Shown here: positions 11,790 through 22,056 of the stretch, in pieces
Position numbering within the stretch: position 1 is the stretch's first letter
Layout: each line of letters opens with the position of its first letter
Assembly (NCBI GenBank): GCA_963921825.1
Contig: OY997588.1
Span: 55,622,803 to 55,686,802 of the forward strand
From: Erodium maritimum
Lineage: Eukaryota; Streptophyta; Magnoliopsida; Geraniales; Geraniaceae
Direction: 5' to 3'
DNA: 64,000 nucleotides
The notes under the pieces: generated by a model
The model's input: only the letters and a program-made list of their open reading frames with translations
What the model was told of the DNA's origin: nothing
Databases searched by the model: none
Program-made: the position numbers and the translations under genes

Positions 11790-13390
11790 AGTCAAAGGGT
11801 TGGCTGTGTTATCATCTGTTGCAATATATGTTATCTTCACTTCACCTTAGTTCAGTATTTCTCTGATGAGGTGGATACGCCGCAGTACATGTTTGGATTT
11901 GTTATGCGATCTGGGCTTATAGCTTGCGCAATGACCCTTGTGTTGTCGCAAAATGGATTCCCCGGGCTGGATGGGTTTTTAATTACACCCAGCCCTGCCA
12001 TGAATTTCCAAATCCACATAGCCTCCTTAGCTGCCTCTGCAGCATCCATGTACTTGGCTTCTGTCGTAGATTCGGCAATGGTATCTGTTTTACGCTCTCC
12101 CAGCTAAAGCTCTGCCATTCAGCGTAAACACATATCCTGACTGACTTCTAAAGTCATCTGGATTTGTCTTGGAAAACTAGCGTCTACTCATCCTTCGACG
12201 ACTAGTTCAGCATCATCTTTCCCCCGGGTTAGAATGATGTCAACTGGTACAACATAAGGCTTACGAGACGTCCGGTCTCATACATGTCATGGCATATATG
12301 ATCGATCCTGCCCCTAGGCGCATAGGATTCTCATCATCCTTTTCAGCTCATCGGGTGTCTTAGGACACTAAGTCTTGCTGAGATTAATGCCATGACTAGT
12401 GGGTAAGAGTCCTTTCTTTGAATCGAGCATTAAGAACCTACTCAATGCCTTGTTCACATAGGTTCCCCGACTTAAATCCATGACCATCTTGGTGCGATCT
12501 CTACATATCTTAATCCTAAAGATATAAGAAACATCGCCTAAGTCCTTTATTGAAAAACACTTCCTCAACCAAGCTTTAGTCTCGTGCAAGGTTGGGATGT
12601 CGTTTTCAATGAGAACCAGAAAGGTAATCTTGCTCCCACTAGCCTTCTTATAAACGCAAGATTCATCCTCGTTCTTGATTAAGCCAAATCCAATTACAGC
12701 TTCATCAAAACGAAGGATCCAACTCTGAGAAGTTCGTTTCAATCCATAAATGGATTTCAACAACTTATAAATCTTTCCCGTATTCTTCGGATCGTCAAAA
12801 CCTTTGGGCCGAGACATACAAACGTACTCAGTCAAATTTCTATGTAGGAAAGCGGTTTTGACATCCACTTGCCATATCTCGTAATTATGATACGCAGTTA
12901 TGTCAAGAAGAATTTGGATCGATTTTGACCATAGCCACTAAGGAGAAGGTTTCCTCATAGTCAATCCATTGGATTTGCCTATAACCTTTCGCCACCAGTT
13001 GAGCTTTGTAGGTCAGAGGGTTGCCGTCCATGTCCATCTTCACCTTGAAGATCCATTTGCATCCAATGGTCCTCACACCACTGATGGGATCAACCGGTTC
13101 CCAGATCAGTTGTCCGACATGGATTGCATTTCCTCCCTCATGGCTCCCAGCCATAACTCGGAGTCGGGCCCATCCACGACTTCCTGAAAGGTGGCTGGAT
13201 CATCGTGATCCACCATGACTTCATTGTCACCTCCGGATACCATATCTTGGAGGTGGAAGATTGATCCTTTCAAATCGCCTTGGACCTTCCGGAATTGTAA
13301 CAGGAATTGGTTCTTACTCTACGAAAATCTCTGGCTCCTTTCTACTGGGTTGCCAATTGGTTTAGACAGATCTGTACCATCCTGAATTTC
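11790..13390 (-). pseudogene. C1 RT/RNase H, left copy
   Basis: Minus-strand reading: RT start with GVRTIGCKWIFKVKMDM and AQLVAKGYRQIQ (near 13154-12903), a one-base insertion giving AMVKIDP instead of AMVKSIR, then VDVKTAFL, GLKRTSQSWILRFDEA (12868-12368). The YVDDILL box is missing in frame: LVL is followed directly by IENDIPTLHE at about 12613. RNase H has a further large deletion; only a DDAELV block and an AAEAAKEAMWIWKF end remain (12049-11852). The copy stops at 13390, where gypsy fragment G3 begins, so integrase and gag are absent on this side. It shares its frameshift and box deletion with the copy at 17008-18570. Confidence 0.85.
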
Positions 13391-13414
13391 CTCGACACAA
13401 AGTCGGATCAGACT

Positions 13415-13728
13415 GTCAACCTATCACACTCACAACCACCGAACCACACACGCCCGTCCAGGACCCCTTTACTGACGGGCGGGCCCCCTACCCCGTCTGA
13501 ACATGCAGACGCGTGTGATCGAGGACCCCCGTTTAATGAAGCGGGCCCACAACCTCAGGTAACCACAATCACTGTCAACCTATCACACTCACAACCCCGA
13601 ACCACACACGCGCGGCCAGGACCCCTTTACTAACGAGCGGGCCCCCTACCCCTTCTGAACATGCAGACGCGTGTGATCGAGGACCACCGTTTAATGAAGC
13701 GGGCCCACAACCTCAAGTAACCACAATC
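13415..13728 (-). repeat. 159-bp direct duplication in the G3 LTR
   Basis: Two adjacent copies (13415-13573 and 13574 to about 13728) begin GTCAACCTATCACACTCACA and contain a GCGGGCCC block and the palindromic-looking ACGCGTGTGATCG. The G2 LTRs do not have this unit; it is private to G3. From 13790 to 14085 the fragment continues with 40-58 bp CACTCATGGCCACCCAAGAC units typical of the family. Confidence 0.75.
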
Positions 13729-14084
13729 ACAATCACAAACACAGTTCAACAACAGCAACAACACAAGTTCAACACTCCACAGGCACTCATGGCCACCCAA
13801 GACACCAACCCTAAAATACGGACTCAACAGCCCCACAGGCACTCACGGCCTCCCAAGATACACCAACAGTAACTCACGGCTCAACGACCCCACGGGCACT
13901 CACGGCCACTCGAAACCACCAATAGTAACTCACGGGCTCAACAACCCCACGGGCACTCATGGCCACCCAAGACACCAATAGTAAAGACACGGGTTCACAA
14001 CGCCACCCAAAACTCAACAATAAACAAAACGGCTCTCAAGGCCACCCAAACTCGACGATAAATAACACGGGCTCTCAAGGCCAC

Positions 14085-14413
14085 CTGATGCAGGTCCAGA
14101 AACTGCCGATGTCGGTCCAACCGAGACGACATTCGATTGGCGATGATCGCCACCAAACTCTGTACTGCCCTGGTCAGCTCGTCCAGGGCGGTCGTGGTGG
14201 GAGGGTCTGCGACCGGCGGGGCGCGGGGCGTGCTCGTAGATGGTCCCGCATCGCTCCTCCTGTCTTCTCCGACAGGTGTACCCTGGGCTTCCGTGTACTC
14301 AGCGGGCACAACGGTGGGCACTCGTCCTGGTCTCCCTGCTGACCGTCCCCCTCTACCACGCGCGGGCGCCGTACCCACGTCATAGCTGATCCTCTTTGTC
14401 TGCCCCGAGCCAT
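14085..14413 (-). pseudogene. G3 gag N-terminal fragment
   Basis: Starts MARGRQRG at 14413 and, after a frameshift, continues with GRVPTVVPAEYTEAQGTPVG, ELTRAVQSLVAIIANR, matching the first quarter of G2 gag. It then jumps to RLDRHRQFLDLHQ, skipping roughly 110 residues present in G2, and ends at LTR minisatellite sequence. Confidence 0.75.
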
Positions 14414-15736
14414 GTCTCAGTGTCCTCTGCACGGATACACGCAAACGTTCAAGTAGCGAACTCAAATGAAGACACAAGCTCGAACATACTAACGTTCACA
14501 CGGTCTACGTCTACCCCAACGCACTTGTTACTAACGTCACACCGTTCACGCTAATCATACTTTAATCATAACACGTAGGCGGAAATCTCAAATTTAACCA
14601 CACAAACGTACACTAAGCCCTCATCTGGTCCTTTATGCACTTACCTATAACTTTCCGCAACCAAACCAGTGTTCGCTACTCGTTCCTTGCGGGAAAAGTA
14701 GTAAAGGGGATGAGCGTTATGATCACCTCCACGGACATCCGCTCGATTATGGCATACTAGTAACGCACCAAAGACTTACCACTCTAGTCAGGGCAAAACA
14801 CCAACCCAAACCTACTGCCAACATGTCACACTGCTCAAGTCATTAACACCTCAATTACTCTTTTATGTAAGGGAAACCTCGAAAAGGGGATTATGTTCTC
14901 GATTCAGCAACTACTATTGCTTACAACCTCAATACCCCAACACAACCGTGAACACCGACACGCAAAGCCAACACTCAACTTGCACAATCAAGACGGTGAG
15001 AAGGACAGGGATCCCGGACTCATGACAGACCCCGTCACGGTTGGGGTCACAGAGTCGTGACGAAGATCTAAAATTTGCCAGAACTCTCTGGTCCGTCACG
15101 GATCCGTGACAGGATCCGTGACACTCGCGCAGACCTGTTTTCCAAATTCGGTTCTAACTCGGACCTTAACCCGTTTTAACCCCAAAATTTACCTTAAACG
15201 ACACACACGCGTGACTACCAAAAAAATAAACACACGCGCCATGATTCACAGACCAAGAAAGTCATTCAACCTCAACCAAAACACGAGCCGACACGGCCAA
15301 ACGACAACACAACAACACTCGCCCACCGGGCCAAACGAAGTCAAACACAAACGCCCACGGCGTCACACAAAAATCAAACAATCAAATTTTTAAAGCTTTC
15401 TCCACTTTATTTTTAAAACCTCAAACTTGACATCACGCAGTCACAACCCAATCCAGGCGTCCCCGAACTACGTTGTACCGACTTGATGTCAGTACCGTCA
15501 CGTTCGACTACAAGAGCGCTATTGAGTCGACCCGCGACAGCTTACAAACGTTTCACGCAGCACACACAAACAGTATGCCAGTAACCCCGTACTGCACATA
15601 CACACAGACAAAACAAAACTCAAGACATTAAGGGTTTACACACGGTTCCCGAACTGCGTACCCAACGTACGACGGGACTTTACTGACTCGACTCTCTCCA
15701 CCTAATTGACGGACAGTCCGAGGTGTGAAACCTCGA
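14414..15736 (-). other. G3 gypsy leader (non-coding)
   Basis: Aligns with the G2 leader (38834-39857). Shared landmarks are a GTCACGGATCCGTGACA palindromic block (near 15096-15122), a purine-poor CACACGCG-rich stretch, and the CCAGGCGTCCCCGAACTACGT segment near 15453. No gene seen. Confidence 0.7.
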
Positions 15737-15748
15737 GCTCTGATACCA
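15737..15748 (-). other. G3 primer binding site
   Basis: Minus-strand TGGTATCAGAGC, complementary to the 3' end of plant initiator Met-tRNA, three bases from the LTR end at 15752. Confidence 0.9.
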
Positions 15749-16026
15749 ACCTGTCACGCCCCAATTTCAGTAAACCGAACTCGGGACGCGAACGTTTTAA
15801 AAAAATACAAACACTTGAAACCTGATTTCATTGAATCACTTGAAAATACCAGTTTAGTTCAACAAAATAATAATTACAACTTAAAACACGTCCCAACAAG
15901 TGGACAAAAAACATTGTATCCGTCGCTAGACTCAAAACACCCAGAAACCGGCTTCAAGCTCTTCAAGCTTCAGAAGCTCACCTAGTCCAGCCTACGAACG
16001 GTACCTGTAGGAAAAGCAGCTAGGGG

Positions 16027-17007
16027 TCAATGAGTTTCATCCTCCAGTGTACAAACCCAGTTTTGGTCATGTCCCGAGACAACTCCCTTTTGGCCATTCT
16101 CCATAAATGTGTCAATGAGTTTCATCCTCCGGTGTGACCCTTAGGTTTATGCATGTCAATAGATCAACGTAAAATCTCATTTTACTTGATCCTATTTAAG
16201 TGGCAACTAACGAGACTTTAGTATTGCCTGACACTGCATAACGAATCGACCCTGTCGATTCTAACCTTTCCGTCATCCCTGTCATTATCCTTTTATCTCC
16301 GATATCCTGATTGAGATAAGGCATAGAGCCGTCATCCTTATTATTCTCAATCACCGTTCCTTGATATGTGAGATGACTGAAGATATGATACCCAGTATCA
16401 TGTGCATGGCCATGCTATTCTTTCAGTCACTCTCGATCAAGCGGCCGAGAACCGATATCTTTCCCATACCTCAGTATGAGGGATAAATCCCTTAGCCGCC
16501 TTTCGTGTCACTCATGTAGCCCGTCCCCAAGCCAATCCTGGCCGTTATAGAAGCCCTGTTACGGACAAAGTTAGGCTCAGGTCAAACTCAGTTGTTGACT
16601 ACATAGCGATCACAAAGACTCCTTGGTCTAAGGATACATGACAAGCTACGACACTGAATATGTTCATGACTTAATCTATGGCACATATTCAGGGCGGGTC
16701 GTCCAATATCATGTCCCACATGATATCTATGATCAGACTCCGGAATCCCATTCCAATGACTAACAGAACGTAAGCCATAAAGAGCCATCTTTCATACTAG
16801 TCGCTTCTAGTGAAGCTTTGTTGACTAGGGACCCATCGAGTGTGATCTATCTCGATCTATGGTTCTATTCGCATGGTGGGCATAGATCAGAGCACACATC
16901 GATATATTACTCCAACACATAAGTAATATAAAGCCGCTTTAATTTTATTGCTAACGATGATATACATTTGGACATTTAGGATTGAACTATGGGTACTAAG
17001 ACTAACA
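16027..17007 (-). repeat. C1 LTR-B, partial
   Basis: Corresponds to the inner 950 bp of LTR-A. At its left edge 16027-16050 repeats a segment (TCAATGAGTTTCATCCTCC) that occurs again at 16112-16130, followed by a jump back to the CCCAGTTTTGG block: a short templated repeat at the junction with G3. Its minus-strand start TGTTAGTCTTAGTACCC is followed by a second C1 interior. Confidence 0.85.
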
Positions 17008-18570
17008 ATCTCCAACTTGCCTTAGTTCCAATCTAAACTCTAATATGTCCCCATCGACTTTACATGTCTAACATGTTCAGGCAGTCACACTGCCTTAGTC
17101 AAAGGGTTGGCTATGTTATCATCTGTTGCAATATATGTTATCTTCACTTCACCTCAGTTCAGTATTTCTCTGATGAGGTGGATACGCCGTAGTACATGTT
17201 TGGATTTGTTATGCGATCTGGGCTTTTAGCTTGCGCAATGGCCCTTGTGTTGTCACAAAATGGATTCACCTGGCTGGATGTGTTTTTAATTACACCCAGC
17301 CCTGCCATGAATTTCCAAATCCACATAGCCTCCTTAGTTGCCTCTGTCGTAGATTCGGCAATGGTATCTTGCTTTACGCTCTCCCAGCTAAAGCTCTGCC
17401 ATTCAGCGTAAACACATATCCTGACTGACTTCTAAAGTCATCTGGATTTGTCTTGGAAAACTAGCGTCTACTCATCCTTCGACGACTAGTTCAGCATCAT
17501 CTTTGCCCCGGGTTAGAATGATGTCTACTGGTACAACATAAGGCTTACGAGACGTCCGGTCTCATACATGTCATGGCATATATTATCGATCCTGCCCCTA
17601 GGCGCATAGGATTCTCATCATCATTTTCAGCTCATCAGCTGTCTTAGGACACCGAGTCTTGCTGAGATAAATGCCTTGACTAGTGGGTAAGAGTACTTTC
17701 TTTGAATCGAGCATTAAGAACCTACTCAATGCCTTGTTCATATAGGTTCCCTGACTTAAATCCAAGACCCTCTTGGTGCGATCTCTACATATCTTAATCC
17801 CTAAGATATAAGAAGCATCGCCTAAGTCATTTATTGAAAAACACTTCCTCAACCAAGCTTTAGTCTCGTGCAAGGTTGGGATGTCATTTTCAATGAGAAC
17901 CAGAAAGGTAATCTTGCTCCCACTAGCCTTCTTATAAACGCAAGATTCATCCTCGTTTTTGATTAAGCCAAATCCAATTACAGCTTCATCAAAACGAAGG
18001 ATCCAACTCCGAGAAGTTCGTTTCAATCCATAAATGGATTTCAACAACTTATAAATCTTTCCTTTATTCTTCGGATCGTCAAAACCTTTGGGCCGAGACA
18101 TACAAACGTACTCAGTCAAATTTCCATTTAGGAAAGCGGTTTTGACATCCACTTGCCATATCTCGTAATTATAATACGCAGTTATGTCAAGAAGAATTTG
18201 GATCGATTTTGACCATAGCCACTAAGGAGAAGGTTTCCTCATAGTCAATCCATTGGATTTGCCTATAACCTTTCGCCACCAGTTGAGCTTTGTAGGTCAG
18301 AGGGTTGCCGTCCATGTCCATCTTCACCTTGAAGATCCATTTGCATCCGATGGTCCTCACACCATTGATGGGATCAACCGGTTCCCAAACTCGGTTGTCC
18401 GACATGGATTGCATTTCCTCCCTCATGGCTCCCAGCCATAAATCGGAGTTGGGCCCATCCACGACTTCCTGAAAGGTGGCTGGATCATCGTGATCCACCA
18501 TGACTTCATTGTCACCTCCGGATACCACATCTTGGAGGTGGAAGATTGATCCTTTCAAATCGCCTTGGAC
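17008..18570 (-). pseudogene. C1 RT/RNase H, right copy
   Basis: Near-identical to 11701-13390. The RT N-terminal block reads MVDHDDPATFQEVVDGPNSD, then WEPVDPINGVRTIGCKWIFK (18558-18187). The same extra base disrupts AMVK, then VDVKTAFLNGNLTE and SIYGLKRTSRSWILRFDEA follow (18152-17598). At about 17897 LVL is joined to IENDIPTLHE with loss of YVDDILL, the box whose two aspartates bind catalytic metal in every active RT. C2 retains it (LVLYVDDILLIGN). RNase H is heavily deleted and ends near 17200. It cannot be a functional polymerase. Confidence 0.85.
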
Positions 18571-18639
18571 CTTCCGGAATTGTAACAGGAATTGGTTCTT
18601 ACTCTACGACAATCTCTGGCTCCTTTCTACTGGGTTGCC

Positions 18640-19400
18640 AATTGGTTTAGACAGATCTGTACCATCCTGAATTTCTTCGAACTGCACAGTCCTCCCAATG
18701 ACGTCTTTGGAAACAAAACTCCTTTTCCATAAAGACCCTACCCCATGCGACGAACACCATGTTCTCACTGGGATTGTAGAAGTAGTATCCCCTTGTTGCT
18801 TTGGGATACCACACGAAGGTGCATATCTCAGATCTTGGTTCGAGCTTAGTCGAAACCAAATGTTTCATATAAGCCTCGCAACCACAAATATTTAGGAAGG
18901 ACAAAGCGGGCATCATCCCGTACCATTTTAAAATAGTATCCCTTCCACACCCTTCGTCGAAGCCCGATTCACTATGAATGCGGTCGTCTCTAGAGCATAA
19001 TCACAGAAAGAGATTGGGAGATCAGTCCAACTAATAATGGAACGGATCATTGTCTAACAATGTCCGATTTCTCCGTTTGGCTACACCTTTCATCTACAGT
19101 GTCCCAGGAGGAGTCCATTCCAAAAGGATCGCATTCTCTTTTAGATGATCTAATAACTCTGTGGTCAAGTATTTTCCACCTCGATTCAATCGAAGTGCCT
19201 TAATACCTTTGTCAAGCTGGTTTTCTACTTTAGTCTTAAACTCTTTGAATTTATCAAAAGCTTCAGACTTATGTCTCAGCGAATAGACATAACCATATTT
19301 ACTATAATCATCAGTAAATGTGATAAAGTAGCTAAAACCCCTCCTGACAAGTGAACTTATTGGTCTACACACATTCGAGTGTATCAGCCCCAATAATTCA
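18640..19400 (-). pseudogene. C1 integrase
   Basis: Minus-strand segments: GLIHSNVCRPISSLVRRGFS and FITFTDDYSKYGYVYSLRHK (19393-19094), and CGCEAYMKHLVSTKLEPRSE with TRGYYFYNPSENMVFVAWGR (18916-18647). These are copia integrase core and C-terminal motifs. The first catalytic Asp is changed (HSD to HSN), and the block that should carry the catalytic Glu (NGVSERRNR in C2) is lost or shifted between 18917 and 19093. The expected GGEY is GGKY. Not functional. Confidence 0.8.
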
Positions 19401-19960
19401 CCCGCCCTTTCATCGCGATCGATAAAAGGGAACTTTAGTCATTTTGCCCATCAAACAAACCTTGCACCTATCGATCGAATGGAATTCTAATGAACCTGAA
19501 AGTCCGCACTTCTGAAGTGCTGATAGGTGCTTCTTGTTTATGCGACCTAAATGACAGTGCCTTAACAGAGTTAGGTTTAAATCGTTGGATTTAGACTTCT
19601 TGGTATTAACGGAATATATAAAACTTGAGGCATTCTTACCCATATCTAATATGTACAATCCTCCAACCTAGTCAGTACTGGTATAAAACATATCATTGCA
19701 TAGAACATTGAAAACTCCATTTCCAATATTAACATTATATCCTTCCTTGTCAAACACGGATACAGATATAATATTCCTACTAAAAGTAGGTATGCAATAT
19801 ACATTATACAGTACTAAGACAAGGCCTCTTGGCAAAGCAAGACTCATGGATCCTACAGCAGTTACCACAACTCTGAGGTCCACTTCGTGCTTTCCAAACC
19901 TCTCCTACTTTCAGCCACCATATATAAGTGCATGTGTGAGATTCAGTCCTGGTATCTAAT
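19401..19960 (-). pseudogene. C1 protease and pre-integrase region
   Basis: The protease start reads SWVLDTRTESHTCTY near 19950, where the active-site DTG is DTR. After it comes LVLYNVYCIPTFSRNIISVS (19883-19668) and the pre-integrase zinc region with GHLGRINKKH-like reading and CGLSGSLEFHSIDRCKVCLM (19658-19410). Frame breaks separate the parts. Confidence 0.8.
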
Positions 19961-20512
19961 ACCCATGAATCTTTGGAAGTAGAGAGATGTAGCTCTATAG
20001 AGTTAATACCGGATGAAGGCACGGTCCCACCGCCCTTCCTTAGATCATCCAGGTTTCCTGATGAAGGCGCAGTCCTACTGCCCTTCTTCAGATCATCCAC
20101 GCTATTTGATGAAGGCGCAGTCCCACTGCCCTTCTTCAGATCAGCCGTGAACTTCCTGTAATCTCGGTTCCAATGACCAGGCTATTGGCAGTAGAAGCAG
20201 ACATTCTCATGTGTCTCATCTTTCCTGCCAAGTGCGCATGGGCCCCGCCCTTGCCACTTCCAATTCCCTTGTTGACCATCAGAATATCCTTGGATCCTAG
20301 ATCCCTGATATATTCTTCTCAGTAGTTAATGACACTTCATGTAACTCTGATATGGTCTTAGAGACAGCCTTGTCAAGGACATATTCTTTGCGTTCAGACT
20401 TGAGGACTATCCTCAAAATTCTGTACCAGTCCAAATAGTTTGTCCCATTTAGTTTGACCCTGTCAAAAATGGTTGTTAATGACAAACTATTAATGTTCGC
20501 TGAATTTGCCAT
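19961..20512 (-). pseudogene. C1 gag
   Basis: Starts MANSANINSLSLTTIFDRVK at 20512 and continues LNGTNYLDWYRILRIVLKSE, the copia gag N-terminal signature. A large internal deletion then leads to the zinc knuckle at about 20161-20203, which reads CFYCQ-stop-PGHWNRDY: a stop inside the knuckle and the last Cys replaced by Tyr. A 16-residue DDLKKGSxTAPSS unit is present three times after the knuckle, against once in C2. Confidence 0.8.
20012..20155 (-). repeat. 48-bp x 3 in-frame repeat in C1 gag-protease linker
   Basis: Units at 20012-20059, 20060-20107 and 20108-20155 encode on the minus strand variants of DDLKKGSRTAPSSGNL. C2 has one unit (NDLKKGNGTAPSAVIY). Confidence 0.85.
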
Positions 20513-22043
20513 TTGATCTACAACAGATAAAATTCAATCAGTAAACTGAATAAATTTTATGAAGATCAAGCTTAAACACCAACAATCGATTCTATACCTT
20601 TAGAATCTAAAACCAAGATCCTTGATTCACTCGATCAAGCTGAACGAAGGCTCACCACTCAATCGAGCTATGTAGGTAGGACCCCGTCCAATCACATCCA
20701 ATGTGACTCTTGGCTAGGGTATGTACTTAAGTACACGGCTTACCCTATCTGATACCCTAGCTCAACCCTAGCTGAGAATCGTAGTCGGGTCCACCAATTT
20801 TCAACTATGACCCGCCACTATGTAGGTGCTTCGCTAAGGCGCACGACACCCACATATGTCGTCCAAACCTACTACCCCGCTTTCCCATGGATGCTCCGCT
20901 AATGCGCACGACACCCATAGGATGGGGAGGTAGTAAGGTGTTGAGAATTGGGAGGTATCGGACATGACCCGTTTTTACTTGTCCGGTTGTGTTTAAAACT
21001 TTGGCACATCCTAGATGCGATGAGCACATCAACTACATTTCAAATGCAATGATGCCTCAAATTACATCCAATGTAATTCTTCCTTTGAACCCGTCAACTA
21101 CATCCAATGCAATGACGGTTCTAAGGGTTCACACACAAGGATTAAAATTCGAATTTTATCTTTGCATGTGAGGTGATATGCTCGGTAAATAAAGTTAAGC
21201 ATGCAATTCTAAAACACATAGAATTAGTCATGCATAAACTAAACCAAGCATAAAGCGATAAATGTGCACATAATAGCCCCCTAAACTAACTCCCACTAGC
21301 TTCTTGAGCTCCACCGACTCCAAGCCGATGCCAACACCCGAAAAGCCACCAAATGACCTTATCGCCCTTTCTTCGTCTTGAGTAAAAAAAAATACAATTT
21401 AATACACGACTCGCAGGTCGGGAATAAATAAATATTACAAACAAGTGGTTCGACGACCACACCTTGAAAGAATAATTACACGCTAACTCTAACGGCTCGC
21501 AAGCCGTGAAAAGCGATAAATAATTAAATCGAGCTCGGGGCTATTATGTACACCATGCCAACATCACATCACACATCGTGTTATCAAACAAGAATGTTAT
21601 CAAACATCATGTGATTTTCCTTTTTTAATTAATAGCCAAGTTTCGAAATTTTTTGATGCTCGGTTTATCGAAACCGTTCAAAATGAAACTTTTGAACATT
21701 TGATCTTCGAGTTCGTCATGACGGTTCCAAACTCGTCATGGTTTATCCTTTGCATATCAACCATCCAATGGTCATGCTTGGCCTAGCTCCGTCCAACGGA
21801 GCCCCGTTCGGTCCCGGTTTCGGCTCCCCGAGAGTCCCGCTCCCGAGACCCGAAAAATCAAATTTTTTTCAAAATTTCCAGATTTGAAATAATTTTCAAA
21901 AATTCATTTTACATGCATTAAATCCATAAACAATAATTTAAAACATGTTATCAATCAATTTAGCAAAACAACATGCCAAAAACGAAACTTTCAAGCAAAA
22001 CCGAAACTTTGAACATCGTCTTGTGAATCCCGAAGGTAGCACG
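20513..22043 (-). other. C1 leader between primer site and gag
   Basis: Non-coding. Aligns with the C2 leader (59554-61163), sharing AAGGCGCACGACACCCA-type blocks and a CGTCATGACGGTTCCAAACTC block near 21715. Part of the same leader recurs inverted at 63541-64000. Confidence 0.8.
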
Positions 22044-22055
22044 GCTCTGATACCA
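22044..22055 (-). other. C1 primer binding site
   Basis: Minus-strand TGGTATCAGAGC next to the LTR end at 22057; primer is initiator Met-tRNA. Confidence 0.9.
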
Positions 22056-22056
22056 C

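Larger units (their letters stand above)
13391..16026 (-). mobile_element. G3: internally deleted Tekay-like gypsy fragment inside C1
   Basis: Minus-strand fragment of the G2 family. From left to right it holds the middle part of an LTR (13391-14085), the N-terminal part of gag (14085-14413), the leader (14414-15736), the primer site (15737-15748) and the first 275 bp of the 5' LTR end (15752-16026, TGTCACGCCCC on the plus strand). LTR and gag meet directly, so everything between was deleted. Neither edge is an LTR terminus and there is no target duplication, so it did not arrive as an ordinary insertion in its present form. Confidence 0.8.

Noticed and set aside
15096-15125. GTCACGGATCCGTGACA palindromes as a possible operator or origin
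   Set aside because: They lie in the non-coding leader of G3 and G2 in the same position, and are part of the retroelement rather than a host element. No further evidence for a binding site.
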